Shown piece by piece: positions 1-10,126 of a stretch of DNA of 64,000 bases. Below the pieces are notes generated by a model that saw only the letters and a program-made list of their open reading frames with translations, searched no databases and had not been told where the DNA came from. The DNA is taken from positions 702,621 through 766,620 of the forward strand of contig NZ_KB823011.1 of assembly GCF_000365025.1 (NCBI RefSeq), given 5' to 3'. Position 1 is the stretch's first letter, and each line of letters starts with the position of its first letter. The position numbers and the translations under genes were made by a program. Source of the DNA: Robiginitomaculum antarcticum DSM 21748. GTDB lineage: Bacteria > Pseudomonadota > Alphaproteobacteria > Caulobacterales > Maricaulaceae.

Positions 1-1079
1 ACGAGCGTCGCATCTGCACCAGGCGCTGCAAAGGTCGGAGACACTGCCGTCGCGTCACTCAACGTAACAGCAGTCCCGCTCGTCTGGGTCCACATATAAG
101 TCAGTGGATCGCTATCGGCGTCCATTGAGGCCGAGCCATCCAATGTAATACTCGTGCCGGCCACAGCCGTTATCGCTTGATCTGCACCCGCATCAGCTAC
201 CGGAGCTGTATTGGTGGCGACGGCTGTAAAGGCGATCCGCACACGGTCCGCCACAGAATCGACCGTGCCATCATTTACGATTAAGTCAAAGAAAAGTGTT
301 TCATCCGCAGCTGGCGCCGGGAAGGTCGGAGAGACCGTATCCGCGCCCGTCAATGTGACGGACGGCGTTCCTGCCTGAACCCACATATAAGTTAGCGTGT
401 CGCCGTCGATATCCGTTGAACCCGAACCGTCCAGCGTAATTGTCGTGCCAGCGGCCGCTGTGATGTCTTGATTAGGCCCCGCATTGGCTTCAGGCGCCGT
501 ATTGGTAGCAGAGAAAGTATACGTCACAGTCGCTGTAGCCGGAGCGGAGTCTACAGTGCCATCATTGACGACAAGACTGAACACGAGCGTCGCATCAGCA
601 TTCGGCGCGGAGAATGTCGGCATGACAGCCGTCGCATCACTGAGAGCAACCGCTGTTCCGCTGGTTTGTGTCCACATGTAAGTCAACGGGTCACCGTCCA
701 GGTCTGAAGAGGCGGAACCGTCGAGAGTAATCGTTGCGCCGCCAGCCGCTGTGATAGTTTGATCTGCACCCGCATCAGCCGTTGGAGCTGAATTACCTGC
801 TACAAATGTGAAGTTCACTGTTGTTGTGGACGGAGCGGAGTCCAGAGAGCCGTCGTTCACAATAAGGCTAAAGACTAGCGTAGTGTCCGCATTAGGGGTT
901 GGGAACGTAGGCATGGCAATATTGGCGTCGCTGAGTGTAACGGTCGTTCCGCCTGTTTGGGTCCAAGTATAATTTAACGTATCACCCTGAGGATCTGAAG
1001 ATGCAGCGCCATTCAACGTAACTATTAGCCCTGCATCAGATGTGATATTTTGGTCTGGACCCGCATCAGCCGTTGGCGC
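1..1079 (-). repeat. tandem 291-bp (97-codon) PKD-domain repeats
   Basis: Equivalent codons of the A-P-x-A-D-A-G motif fall at 1079, 788, 497 and 206, so the period is exactly 291 bases each time. Three units are complete and the fourth (206-1) is truncated by the window edge. The units diverge in sequence but not in length, so this is an old domain array with length conserved by selection rather than a fresh tandem duplication. Confidence 0.8.
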
Positions 1080-1628
1080 CGTGTTAACCGGATCTATCGA
1101 ATTGGCAATCGCCTCACACTCACCGCCGGCAGCTCGCAGAATAGCCGGAGTAATTTCGGTAGAAGACACAACATCACCATCGCTGGCACCACCTGTGTGA
1201 TTATCTCTTTCAGTCACATTAAAGAACAAGGACATCGCGCTTCCAACCGACGCAACGCTAAGGTCATACATTGCAGACGCTTGCTCGGTAGTTCCCTTTG
1301 TAACAGTTGCGTTCCCATTAGGCGCACCAATAGAGGGGGTTCCGCCAGTGGTCCCGTTTCGAGTAATCCGTGTGCGATATCGATCCTGCCCATTAGTTCG
1401 ACCGTCAGTATCCACCCCAGTTATCGTGTAGGATCCCGTTATTGTGCATACTCCGCCTGAAGATGTGGCCGATATAGAAGGCGGCACAGTGACATCAACC
1501 GCATGCGCACTAAGACTGTAAGTAAGAAAAGTCACAAGCATAACGCTCAGGACTTTTAGTTTAGCCGCAATGCTCCCTGCAGCTAAATAGACACGCTCAC
1601 GACAGATAAACCGATTAAAATTAGACAT
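1..1628 (-). CDS. secreted PKD-repeat (K319L-like) protein, 5' part only; continues past the left edge
   Basis: The frame stays open from an ATG at 1628 to the window edge, about 542 codons. A GGGAGG ribosome site lies 5 bases upstream. Residues 1-43 form a long signal peptide with a hydrophobic core (LSVMLVTFLTY) and an AHA cleavage site. Residues about 44-183 form a Thr/Ser/Gly-rich beta-type region that I do not recognise. After that come PKD-like domains of the K319L type, each opening with a motif like APTADAGPDQ and containing LDGSASSD, DGDPLTY and WTQ; three are complete and a fourth is cut by the window edge. Such domains are Ig-like spacers in surface or secreted adhesins and enzymes. 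No anchor or catalytic domain is visible because the C-terminus is outside the window. The gene diverges from the EF-hand gene across about 220 AT-rich bases. Confidence 0.85.
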   Translation of the reverse strand, partial: MSNFNRFICRERVYLAAGSIAAKLKVLSVMLVTFLTYSLSAHAVDVTVPPSISATSSGGVCTITGSYTITGVDTDGRTNGQDRYRTRITRNGTTGGTPSIGAPNGNATVTKGTTEQASAMYDLSVASVGSAMSLFFNVTERDNHTGGASDGDVVSSTEITPAILRAAGGECEAIANSIDPVNTAPTADAGPDQNITSDAGLIVTLNGAASSDPQGDTLNYTWTQTGGTTVTLSDANIAMPTFPTPNADTTLVFSLIVNDGSLDSAPSTTTVNFTFVAGNSAPTADAGADQTITAAGGATITLDGSASSDLDGDPLTYMWTQTSGTAVALSDATAVMPTFSAPNADATLVFSLVVNDGTVDSAPATATVTYTFSATNTAPEANAGPNQDITAAAGTTITLDGSGSTDIDGDTLTYMWVQAGTPSVTLTGADTVSPTFPAPAADETLFFDLIVNDGTVDSVADRVRIAFTAVATNTAPVADAGADQAITAVAGTSITLDGSASMDADSDPLTYMWTQTSGTAVTLSDATAVSPTFAAPGADATL

Positions 1629-1847
1629 ACAGCCTCCCAAAACCTCACCCATTTTTACCATTAATAGTATAAATAAGACAAATACAATAAAAAAGTTCAG
1701 TAAGACTATACTTTTGTTAATTGAAGTCCCAAGAAAACGGTTAAGTACGGTAGTTTATAATGATAAAAATCGTCCGCAGGATTTCACGGCTTCAATCGTT
1801 TAGAGGGCATAAGACTATATAAATTCTGCGAATACAGGAATAAAACT

Positions 1848-2391
1848 ATGAAGAGAAAAGCACATTATATCGCATCAGCATCTTTGTTGACTTTTTTTTC
1901 AATGCCAATTAGCAACCGCCGCGCCCGCGGCCGATACGAACAAAGATAGCGTAATTTCAAAAAATGAATTTATGGCAGCGTCAGCGACGCGTTTCGAACT
2001 TACCGACAGAGACGGCAACCATGTGCTTTCGAAACAAGAAATTAGTCATTTCCGCAAAGCGCGTCGTTCTCAGCAAAAATCTAGCAGCTTTAACCGCGCC
2101 GACATTAACAATGATAACATCATAGACAGGGACGAATTCACACAATATGACTTTCGTCGACATTCCTCCGACCACTCTGCAACGGCTTCTCGTCCAAGCT
2201 CACGCCATAAAAAACGTGCAAACAGAAGGAAACAAAGGAACTCTGATCGATATCAAGGGCTGGACGGAAATAAAGACGGACAGATTACGCTCCCAGAATA
2301 CCAAAGTGCAGCAGAGCAGCTATTTTTGAAGCTCGATTCTAATAGCGATGGCGAGTTGACACGGGGTGAAAATAGAATGCGTAAAGTTTAA
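1848..2391 (+). pseudogene. exported EF-hand calcium-binding protein, split by a single-base frameshift
   Basis: An ATG at 1848 opens a signal-peptide-like start (MKRKAHYIASASLLTFF) whose frame ends at a stop near 1948. The next frame, open from about 1891 to 2391, continues as LATAAPA followed by an acidic mature protein. Joining the two frames with a one-base shift between about 1892 and 1908 gives a normal export signal and a protein of about 180 residues. An eight-T run at 1892-1899 is the likeliest slip site. The mature part has five canonical EF-loop cores: DTNKDSVISKNEF, DRDGNHVLSKQEI, DINNDNIIDRDEF, DGNKDGQITLPEY and DSNSDGELTRGEN. A basic Ser/Arg/Lys-rich linker separates loops three and four. 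It may be a true pseudogene, a phase-variable gene, or a sequencing error; the intact loops argue for recent breakage or an error. Confidence 0.65.
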
Positions 2392-2534
2392 GCTGAAACT
2401 TAAGGCCCGTTGCGTCTGATAGACCTCACACGTAACTATTGTTGTAAACCTCGATACCTTCATGTGCTGATAACTGATGCCGCGCTAAGGTTATAGATAC
2501 CTTATTTGGTAAGCACGTAGCTGCACGAAAGTCT

Positions 2535-4082
2535 TTATTTGGCCGCTAGTTCTTTAAGGCGAGATTTAACCTGCTTGCTCAAAACGATGGAATCCTCGTA
2601 CGTTTCACCATATTCTAAAAGCTCTACACTCAACGATTGAATGATTTCCGTATAAGCTGGATCCGTGAAATAATTCACGGTCTCTGTAGGGTCTTTTTCT
2701 AAATCGAATAACCAAGGTTGCGTCTTAGTCTTCTCAAATACCAGCTTGTAACGGTCGGTAAAAGCACCTGCCCACCCATTATACCTCACAAACGTCAAAT
2801 CTTTCAATAATGCGCTCTCACGCCCTTCTAACCATGGTGTTAAGTCCCGTCCATCAGTCGTAGTTTGGTCATAGTTTTTAACATCCATAAGACTTAAAAC
2901 TGTATCCATCATATCGGTGTTATTGGCAGCTTTATCGATGACCGTGCCAGGCTTAATTTTACTCGGGTAGTACACAATGAATGGCACTTTTGCGGAGCCT
3001 TCATATGGAACACCTTTGTTGTCACGCCCGTGCTCACCCAAAAGGTCACCGTGATCTGCCGAGAAGATGATGACCGTATTCTCAAGCTCACCAGTTTTTT
3101 TTAAAGTTTCGATTATCCGTCCAATATTGTCATCAATCGCTTTGACCATACCAAAATATTGCGTAGTATTTTCGCGTATCATCCGCTGCATATCTGCATT
3201 AGATATTTTAGGACGCCCACGATATTGTTCCTTCGTTTTCGGATCTTTAAATTTTGTGGCAGCGTCAATCTCTGGATTCCACCACTTCGGCATGTTGTCA
3301 TCATAATGCACATTCCATGTGGCCGGAACCTTAATGTCCTCCAAAGCATACATCGTATCATAAGGTGCACGCACAGTATTTGGAGTGTGGGGATCAAGAA
3401 TGCTAAGAACATGGAAGAATGGTTTATCCGTATCTTTGCTGGCCTTAATGAAGTCCAATGTACGTGTCGTCAGCCAATCAGTCGCAAAGGATGTTTGATC
3501 CGTCCCTTTGGGCCTTCTCATAACTTTGGGCGTACCATTTTTATCAAACTTAAAGCCCTTCCAATGACCGCCATTGAACATATAGGCTTTGTCTTCAAAT
3601 CCGTAACTGTACTCCGGGGCCCACATTGGTTTTTCGTTGCCGATAAGGTGCCATTTGCCAACATATCCTGTCCTGTAGCCCCTATCTGCTAAAACATTTG
3701 CAATAGTCGGGACATCTCTTCTTAGTGATTTTCCATTCTTTTCTATGCCATTTGTTTGAGGATAATCCCCTGTAAACATGGCAGCCCGTGACGGCGTACA
3801 AGATGGAGATGTTGCATACATGCTTGTCAGGATTGCGCCGTTGTCTGCCAGATAGTCGAGGTTCGGAGTCTCGACAACTGTTTCGCCCCACATTTTAGCC
3901 TGAGCCTCGGGCAGCAAGTCACGATAAGCGCCAATGGTTCTGAAATTATGCTCGTCAGTCATAATGTAAAGAAAGTTTGGCTTTCCCTCAGTGCGCGTTT
4001 CCAACGAGGCGCTGGCCACAGGTTGGCAGCCAGCCAGGCACAGCCCTAAGAAAGACAAACTAATAAGGGAAATAGAATTCAT
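2535..4082 (-). CDS. lipoprotein sulfatase (arylsulfatase family, formylglycine type)
   Basis: Hydrolyses a sulfate ester, probably on a sulfated polysaccharide, at the cell surface or in the periplasm. The ATG at 4082 is preferred over an upstream in-frame ATG at 4154 because AGAGG sits 7 bases before it and it begins a lipoprotein signal ending LAGC (Cys19). The 515-residue protein has the N-terminal metal motif TDEH (Asp43), the sulfatase signature CTPSR with Cys95 as the residue converted to formylglycine, and the distal metal motif SADHGDLLGEHG. Length fits the family. No formylglycine-generating enzyme or polysaccharide lyase is nearby. It lies in the AT-richer stretch behind the integrase, consistent with transfer. 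Substrate cannot be told from sequence. Confidence 0.9.
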   Translation of the reverse strand: MNSISLISLSFLGLCLAGCQPVASASLETRTEGKPNFLYIMTDEHNFRTIGAYRDLLPEAQAKMWGETVVETPNLDYLADNGAILTSMYATSPSCTPSRAAMFTGDYPQTNGIEKNGKSLRRDVPTIANVLADRGYRTGYVGKWHLIGNEKPMWAPEYSYGFEDKAYMFNGGHWKGFKFDKNGTPKVMRRPKGTDQTSFATDWLTTRTLDFIKASKDTDKPFFHVLSILDPHTPNTVRAPYDTMYALEDIKVPATWNVHYDDNMPKWWNPEIDAATKFKDPKTKEQYRGRPKISNADMQRMIRENTTQYFGMVKAIDDNIGRIIETLKKTGELENTVIIFSADHGDLLGEHGRDNKGVPYEGSAKVPFIVYYPSKIKPGTVIDKAANNTDMMDTVLSLMDVKNYDQTTTDGRDLTPWLEGRESALLKDLTFVRYNGWAGAFTDRYKLVFEKTKTQPWLFDLEKDPTETVNYFTDPAYTEIIQSLSVELLEYGETYEDSIVLSKQVKSRLKELAAK

Positions 4083-4315
4083 TTTAAATCCTCTGGCTTC
4101 CATAGTATCCACAATTTTATCGTTGGCTCCGGCCTCCCAACCGACGCCACCCACATACTACTTATAGGGAACTTGCATGTTCTTATTTATAGTATAATTG
4201 AGAGTATCACGCCGGGGTTTTAAATGTAAAGTCATCCAAGCATAGCACTAAAAGCTTCGCCCTTTGCGAAACTGGTAACATGGAGAACCGAGAACTTGAT
4301 TTTATCAAACGTTGC

Positions 4316-5713
4316 TCAACCAATGAAAATTCTAGACGAAAATGGGTGAGTTATTTTCAGTAACTCATCACGTCGATACTCCATTGAACCGCCATCACCG
4401 TAGGCAGGCCGGTCATTCTTGTGCCCCATTAACAAACATCGCAAAGCGTAATCAATATTCGCTTCTTGCATGCGTTTCTCAAATGCATGGCGGAGAGAAT
4501 AGATTACATGGTTCTTCGTCGGCAATAGGTCCCGGTTACGAAAAGCCTTGATGAGATTAGCTGAGACAAGAGTCCCCCTGCCCCTATATTTCTCAAAACC
4601 ATTTGGAGTTAGCTTCATAGCTTCTAAGGCCACGCCAACAAGCGGAATTTCGCGCTCTGAATCAGGTGTCTTTAACTCTCGGTCATCTCTTGGGCGTATA
4701 GATATAAACGGGATTTGCTCTTCCATTTTAATATCTTCTGGCATGAGGTTACAAATCTCACTCATACGTGCCCCAGTTTCTATGAGAACATATATCATAA
4801 CTTTTAAATCTAGATTGAGGCCATCAAAGAGGCCGGGCACAAGTATACGGTCTCGCACCCACTCATTTTCAAAAGCTTCTACAGATGACTTGCTGGTCCC
4901 TGTGAAATGCATATTTCGGAATGGGTTCAGTCTGTCTTCGTCACCAATATATTTGTAGTAGGCTCCATAAAGCCCTCGAATATTTCCAAGATGCCGATTG
5001 GCAGTGTTTGGCTTTATCCCGCGCTTACCGTTCTTATTGGTCTTCATCCGGGTTCGCCACCAATCTTCATATTTCAACGCATGCTTCCGAGTAATTTCGT
5101 CCATATTGAGGTCACCCATCACCTCAATAAAATAGTCTCTTGATGTCCGCTTTACTTTCTTCCAGCTATAGAGCTGATCGGCATCTTTGTTATATTGGTC
5201 ATCAAATGATATCTTCTCAAGATATAACTCAAAAGCTTCTGAGACTCTCATCGCAGTATGAACGGGTTTCTTTATAGCCCCCAAAAGCGAGTCAGTGACA
5301 TGCTCAGTCGCTACCCCTTTTGGCCCTGCGGTTTGCTCTAGGTGATTCAGCCTCTCTAATATTTCCTGTGTCGTGCCATCCTTTGCAAGTACGTCAGTGG
5401 GTATGTAAGCGAAGCCCAGAGCTAACGCGCGTGAAGCGGCGGCTAAGTGTCGTTTTTTTTCAACTTCACGCGTGGCAGCGCTTACGCCGCCATTGGCTGC
5501 AGATTCGACGCATAGTACTTGCCAGAAAGCGTTATCCGCAACCTCTAAGGCGTCACGCCTGACCCTGGCGTCTTGCAATGAAACTGTCTTAAGGGAGTGC
5601 CGTATTAGCGCACGAGGCTCTACATGTTTGAATCGCTTAGGTGGGCGCCGATTATAATACCAGCGCTTACCCTTTAAGAGTAAAAATCTATCTGGGTCAG
5701 ACGCCTTAGACAT
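4316..5713 (-). CDS. tyrosine-type site-specific recombinase (phage/island integrase)
   Basis: Catalyses integration or excision of a mobile element. The protein is 465 residues from ATG 5713; a TTG at 5752 would add 13 residues encoded by short direct repeats and is less likely. The N-terminus (RFLLLKGKRWYYNRRPPKRF) resembles the DUF6538 domain common in alphaproteobacterial integrases; a SAM-like core-binding domain follows. In the C-terminal catalytic domain I see the first Arg in ETGARMSEICNL, the box II Arg in YSLRHAFEKRM (the usual first His is Tyr), a His in LMGHKN, and a candidate nucleophile Tyr in the following YGDGGSMEYRRDE. It is transcribed away from tRNA-Asp, whose 3' end is 127 bases upstream, the usual arrangement for a tRNA-targeting integrase. 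No obvious ribosome site precedes either start. Confidence 0.88.
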   Translation of the reverse strand: MSKASDPDRFLLLKGKRWYYNRRPPKRFKHVEPRALIRHSLKTVSLQDARVRRDALEVADNAFWQVLCVESAANGGVSAATREVEKKRHLAAASRALALGFAYIPTDVLAKDGTTQEILERLNHLEQTAGPKGVATEHVTDSLLGAIKKPVHTAMRVSEAFELYLEKISFDDQYNKDADQLYSWKKVKRTSRDYFIEVMGDLNMDEITRKHALKYEDWWRTRMKTNKNGKRGIKPNTANRHLGNIRGLYGAYYKYIGDEDRLNPFRNMHFTGTSKSSVEAFENEWVRDRILVPGLFDGLNLDLKVMIYVLIETGARMSEICNLMPEDIKMEEQIPFISIRPRDDRELKTPDSEREIPLVGVALEAMKLTPNGFEKYRGRGTLVSANLIKAFRNRDLLPTKNHVIYSLRHAFEKRMQEANIDYALRCLLMGHKNDRPAYGDGGSMEYRRDELLKITHPFSSRIFIG

Positions 5714-5718
5714 AGTGT

Positions 5719-5751
5719 TTGTGTGCAAATTTGTGTGCAGTTTTGTGTGCA
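5719..5751. repeat. three direct 9-bp repeats at a 12-bp period before the integrase
   Basis: TTGTGTGCA occurs at 5719-5727, 5731-5739 and 5743-5751, exactly 12 bases apart. The repeats lie between the integrase ATG and tRNA-Asp. They may be arm-type integrase binding sites or an autoregulatory operator; alternatively they are coding if translation begins at TTG 5752. This is inference from position and periodicity. Confidence 0.6.
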
Positions 5752-5778
5752 AGTTTTGCGCTACACATAGACATAAGA

Positions 5779-5805
5779 AAACCTCAGTTCTAAAAACTGA
5801 GGTTT
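5779..5805 (-). terminator. rho-independent terminator after tRNA-Asp
   Basis: A 9-bp perfect stem (AAACCTCAG / CTGAGGTTT) with a 9-base loop is followed on the minus strand by TTTTCTT. It is 35 bases beyond the tRNA-Asp 3' end and separates it from the integrase gene. Confidence 0.7.
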
Positions 5806-5839
5806 ATCATGCACTTATCAATCTGTCCATTCCGAAAAA

Positions 5840-5916
<77 letters not shown>

Positions 5917-6088
5917 GCAAATCATTGCGCTTAGCGAGCGCGCTTACTAGCCGCGCCCTATAGACCCGTCAACACGGATTCACGTTTGTTATGCAGAAAA
6001 CTCATCTTTTATGAGACAAAATTTCTGACAGGTTGAAAGCCCTGAAGGGCAATCAATTTATAAAAATTTCAGGAAGATGTTTTGAAAA

Positions 6089-6164
6089 TGGTGGGCGGTA
6101 ACGGGTTCGAACCGCTGACCCTCTCGGTGTAAACGAGATGCTCTACCAGCTGAGCTAACCGCCC
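6089..6164 (-). tRNA. tRNA-Val (TAC)
   Basis: 76 bases with encoded CCA. Acceptor GGGCGGT pairs with ACCGCCC, D-stem GCTC/GAGC, anticodon loop TTTACAC (anticodon TAC), T-loop TTCGAAC. It lies 60 bases downstream of lon on the same strand and upstream of tRNA-Asp. A short GCCC/GGGC hairpin lies beyond it near 6044, without a clear T tract. Confidence 0.97.
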
Positions 6165-6225
6165 CCATGGACGAAGACGCGCTATATCGCCCGTGTCTGA
6201 TTTTTGCAACGCCTTTTATGCAGAA

Positions 6226-8631
6226 TTAATGCGCGACAACATTTCCCGTACCGCCTTCGCTGCGGCTGATAATGCCAGCCAGATCAGCGGCGTCCTGCGC
6301 CGTCCATTCAATCGCCGTAATCGGCGCGACAAGCGCATGTTTCAAGACTTCATCGACATGGCTAACCGGGATGATAGTCATACCTTTTTTGACATTGTCA
6401 GGCACGTCCGCAAGGTCTTTTTCATTCTCCTGCGGGATGATAACCGTTTTCACACCGCCGCGTAGAGCCGCCAGCAATTTCTCTTTCAATCCGCCGATCG
6501 CCGTGACGTGACCACGCAAAGTCACCTCGCCGGTCATGGCGATGTCTTTTTTGACTGCAATGCCGGTCAGCACAGATACAATCGCCGTGGTCATGCCGAT
6601 CCCGGCGGACGGCCCGTCTTTGGGCGTAGCTCCGTCCGGGACATGAACGTGAATATCAGTGCTGCGGAAGGTCCGCGGACTAATACCAAATTCAGGTGCC
6701 CGCGATTGCACATAGCTATTGGCCGCGCTGATGGATTCTTTCATCACGTCTTTCAGGTTACCTGTGACTTTCATCATGCCTTTACCGGCCATGGAGACCG
6801 CTTCAATGGTTAGAATGTCGCCGCCGGTTGAGGTCCATGCCAGGCCCGTCACAACGCCGACGCGGTCATCTTTATCGGTCTCGCCGAATTTAAATTTGCG
6901 AACGCCCAGATAGTCGCCAAGCACTTCAGGCGTAATCGTGACGGATTTAAAATCTCCGCCGACAATCTTGCGTAGCGCTTTGCGCGACAGGCTGGCCAAT
7001 TCGCGCTCCAGCGAGCGCACGCCCGCTTCGCGCGTATAATAACGCACAATATCGCGAAGTGTCGCATCTGTAATATCCAGCTCGCCTTTTTTAAGGCCAT
7101 GATCTTTGATCTGTTTGGGAATTAAATGACGTTTCGCAATCTCGACTTTTTCGTCCTCAGTATAGCCCGGGATACGGATAATTTCCATGCGGTCCAGCAA
7201 AGGCTGCGGCATGTTCAGGCTGTTCGCCGTTGTGATAAACATGACATTGGAAAGGTCGTAATCGACCTCCAAATAATGATCATTAAACGTGCTGTTTTGT
7301 TCCGGATCTAAAACCTCCAATAGGGCGGAGGACGGGTCACCGCGAAAATCGCTACCCATTTTGTCGATCTCATCGAACAGGAACAGCGGATTATTATGCT
7401 TGGCTTTTTTCATGGACTGGATAACGCGTCCGGGCATAGAGCCGATATAAGTGCGGCGATGCCCGCGGATTTCACTCTCATCACGCACGCCGCCCAGCGA
7501 CACACGCACAAATTCACGGTTGGTCGCGCGCGCAATCGAGCGCCCAAGGGATGTCTTGCCTACGCCCGGAGGGCCGACAAGACACAGAATCGGGCCTTTA
7601 AGTTTTTTGGTGCGGGTCTGCACAGCCAAATGCTCGATAATACGCTCTTTGACTTTTTCGAGGCCGTAATGATCCGCGTCCAGAATATCCTGTGCTTTGC
7701 CCAGATCTTTCTGCGTGCGCTTGGTTTTTCCCCACGGCACGGAGAGCAGCCAATCCAGATAATTGCGGCTGACATTAGCCTCGGCGCTCATCGGGCTCAT
7801 CTGTTTGAGCTTTTTGATCTCAGCATCAGCTTTATTGCGCGCTTCTTTGGTCAGCTTGGTTTGCTCAACTTTCTCAACAAGCTCGCCAATTTCGTCATTG
7901 GCTTCTTCACCGCCGCCAAGCTCAGTTTTAATCGCCTTCATTTTTTCATTGAGATAATATTCGCGCTGCGTTTTTTCCATCTGGCGTTTAACGCGGCCGC
8001 GGATTTTCTTCTCAACCTTGAGCACGCTGATTTCGCCATCCAGCAATGTAAATATTTTTTCCAGGCGTTTGGATACGGACAACTCTTCGAGCAGGGTCTG
8101 TTTCTGGTTCATTTTGACGTTCAAATGCACGGCGACAACATCGGCCAGACGCGACGCAGACTCGGCCTCAGCTACTGAGGTCGCAACCTCCTCGGCAATT
8201 TTTTTGTTCAGTGAGACATAGCTCTCGAAATGTTCGGTGACACTGCGCATCAGCGCTTCGGTTTTAGACGGCGCTTCATCGATATCGACAAGCGGCTGAG
8301 CAAACGCTTCGAAATAATCATCATTATCGGTAAATTTGTCGACCTGCGCGCGCATCTCACCTTCGACCAGCACGCGAACCGTGCCGTCAGGCAGCTTAAG
8401 AAGCTGCAAGATCGTGGCAATACAGCCCTTGTGATGAATATCATCAATTGTCGGATCATCATCCTTGGCGCTTTTCTGCGTCAGAAGGAAAATCCGTTTT
8501 TCGGACTTCATAACTTCTTCCAGAGCTTTGACGGACTTATCGCGCCCGACAAAAAGCGGCACCACCATATGTGGAAACACCACGATATCGCGGAGCGGAA
8601 GAACAGGAAGGCAGATTGGCGCATCACTCAT
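6226..8631 (-). CDS. lon: ATP-dependent Lon protease
   Basis: Cytosolic AAA+ serine protease that degrades misfolded and regulatory proteins. The start is ATG 8631 ([20 protein letters not shown]), the usual Lon N-terminus; an upstream in-frame extension overlaps clpX and does not look like Lon. The 801-residue protein has the N-terminal substrate domain (about 10-200), a coiled-coil linker, Walker A GPPGVGKT, Walker [12 protein letters not shown], and the C-terminal protease domain with Ser675 in DGPSAGIG and the Lys of GGLKEK. Length matches the family. It is the last protein gene of the tig-clpP-clpX-lon series, 94 bases after clpX. Confidence 0.98.
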   Translation of the reverse strand: MSDAPICLPVLPLRDIVVFPHMVVPLFVGRDKSVKALEEVMKSEKRIFLLTQKSAKDDDPTIDDIHHKGCIATILQLLKLPDGTVRVLVEGEMRAQVDKFTDNDDYFEAFAQPLVDIDEAPSKTEALMRSVTEHFESYVSLNKKIAEEVATSVAEAESASRLADVVAVHLNVKMNQKQTLLEELSVSKRLEKIFTLLDGEISVLKVEKKIRGRVKRQMEKTQREYYLNEKMKAIKTELGGGEEANDEIGELVEKVEQTKLTKEARNKADAEIKKLKQMSPMSAEANVSRNYLDWLLSVPWGKTKRTQKDLGKAQDILDADHYGLEKVKERIIEHLAVQTRTKKLKGPILCLVGPPGVGKTSLGRSIARATNREFVRVSLGGVRDESEIRGHRRTYIGSMPGRVIQSMKKAKHNNPLFLFDEIDKMGSDFRGDPSSALLEVLDPEQNSTFNDHYLEVDYDLSNVMFITTANSLNMPQPLLDRMEIIRIPGYTEDEKVEIAKRHLIPKQIKDHGLKKGELDITDATLRDIVRYYTREAGVRSLERELASLSRKALRKIVGGDFKSVTITPEVLGDYLGVRKFKFGETDKDDRVGVVTGLAWTSTGGDILTIEAVSMAGKGMMKVTGNLKDVMKESISAANSYVQSRAPEFGISPRTFRSTDIHVHVPDGATPKDGPSAGIGMTTAIVSVLTGIAVKKDIAMTGEVTLRGHVTAIGGLKEKLLAALRGGVKTVIIPQENEKDLADVPDNVKKGMTIIPVSHVDEVLKHALVAPITAIEWTAQDAADLAGIISRSEGGTGNVVAH

Positions 8632-8725
8632 TAGGCATACCCTTATCAAATTCAGACAGCGATTCGTCACCGCTGTCTTATGAAGGTGGGATAGCCCGCC
8701 GTTTAATTCAACCGCGCGGGTGCAG

Positions 8726-9991
8726 TTAAGACGCTTTTTCCTGCGCCTTACTCTGCTTTGCATAAATTAGCAGCGGCTGGGCTTTCCCGTCCACCACTTC
8801 ACCATTGATGACGACTTCTTCTACGCCGTCATAAGACGGTAGGTCGTACATTGTATCGAGCAAGATGCTTTCCATAATGGACCGCAATCCACGCGCGCCT
8901 GTTTTTCTCAAGATAGCGCGTTTAGCGATGGCCTTAAGCGCTTCTTCGTTAAAGGTCAGACGCACATCTTCCATAGCGAACAGCGCTTGATATTGTTTCA
9001 CCAGCGCATTTTTCGGCTGGGACAAAATCGTGACCAAAGCCTCTTCATCCAGATCCGTCAGCGTGGCAATGACGGGAAGACGGCCGACAAATTCCGGAAT
9101 AAGGCCAAATTTAACCAGATCTTCAGGCTCAACCTGCTGCAATATCTCACCTGTTTTGCGTGTTTCGACATCTTTGACATTAGCGCCAAAGCCGATTGAG
9201 GCTTTTTCGCCGCGATTCGAGATGACTTTATCCAGTCCGGCAAAGGCCCCGCCCACGACAAATAGAATATTGGTTGTATCGACCTGCAGGAATTCCTGCT
9301 GTGGATGCTTGCGGCCGCCCTGCGGCGGTACGGAGGCCACAGTGCCTTCCATAATCTTGAGAAGCGCTTGCTGCACGCCTTCGCCCGATACGTCTCGGGT
9401 GATGGAGGGATTGTCGGATTTACGGCTGATTTTATCGACTTCGTCAATATAGACAATGCCGCGCTGCGCGCGCTCAACATTGTAATCCGCGCTTTGCAGC
9501 AATTTGAGAATAATATTTTCAACATCTTCACCGACATAACCGGCTTCGGTTAATGTCGTTGCGTCCGCCATCGTAAAGGGAACATCGAGAATGCGCGCCA
9601 GTGTCTGCGCCAGGAGCGTTTTACCGCAGCCTGTTGGTCCGACCAGCATAATATTGGATTTCGCCAGCTCGACTTCAGAATTTGCGCCGGCGTGGTTCAA
9701 ACGCTTATAATGATTATGAACGGCAACAGAGAGCACACGCTTAGCCATGCTTTGGCCAATGACATAGTCATCCAGAACGTCGCAAATCTCTTGCGGTGTC
9801 GGCACACCTTCTTGCGGTTTGCCCACAGAGGCTTTGCCCTCTTCGCGGATAATATCCATGCACAGCTCTACGCATTCATCACATATAAACACGGTAGGTC
9901 CGGCAATTAGCTTGCGAACTTCGTGTTGTGACTTCCCGCAGAACGAGCAGTAAAGCGTATTCTTAGAATCGCTTCCGGCAGATTTGCTCAT
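8726..9991 (-). CDS. clpX: ATP-dependent Clp protease ATP-binding subunit ClpX
   Basis: Unfoldase that feeds substrates to ClpP. It has 421 residues. The N-terminal zinc-binding domain shows Cys15, Cys18, Cys37 and Cys40; Walker A is GPTGCGKT, Walker B is VYIDEVDK, and the pore motif region GYVGEDVE is present, as is the IGFGA ClpP-contact loop. GGGAGA lies just before the ATG. It sits between clpP and lon, 135 bases after clpP, in the order typical of proteobacteria. Confidence 0.98.
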   Translation of the reverse strand: MSKSAGSDSKNTLYCSFCGKSQHEVRKLIAGPTVFICDECVELCMDIIREEGKASVGKPQEGVPTPQEICDVLDDYVIGQSMAKRVLSVAVHNHYKRLNHAGANSEVELAKSNIMLVGPTGCGKTLLAQTLARILDVPFTMADATTLTEAGYVGEDVENIILKLLQSADYNVERAQRGIVYIDEVDKISRKSDNPSITRDVSGEGVQQALLKIMEGTVASVPPQGGRKHPQQEFLQVDTTNILFVVGGAFAGLDKVISNRGEKASIGFGANVKDVETRKTGEILQQVEPEDLVKFGLIPEFVGRLPVIATLTDLDEEALVTILSQPKNALVKQYQALFAMEDVRLTFNEEALKAIAKRAILRKTGARGLRSIMESILLDTMYDLPSYDGVEEVVINGEVVDGKAQPLLIYAKQSKAQEKAS

Positions 9992-10126
9992 ATTTTCTCC
10001 CAGTGTCGCGCTGACAATTACATATCAGCTCCACTTTGCAATTTTTATGCCCTAGGGCCGTTACCATGACCGAATATGACAGTTAAGTTACAATATCATT
10101 GATACCGTGCTGTCAATATCGCGGCT

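Noticed and set aside
1-1079. Regular repeats that might be taken for a CRISPR array
   Set aside because: Units are 291 bases long, coding, and diverged along their whole length, with no spacer pattern.
7396-8178. 260-codon open frame on the plus strand opposite lon
   Set aside because: It lies wholly antisense to lon, has no ribosome site and its composition mirrors the lon codons. The same applies to 16449-17291 opposite a dehydrogenase and 23919-24578 opposite the carboxylase.
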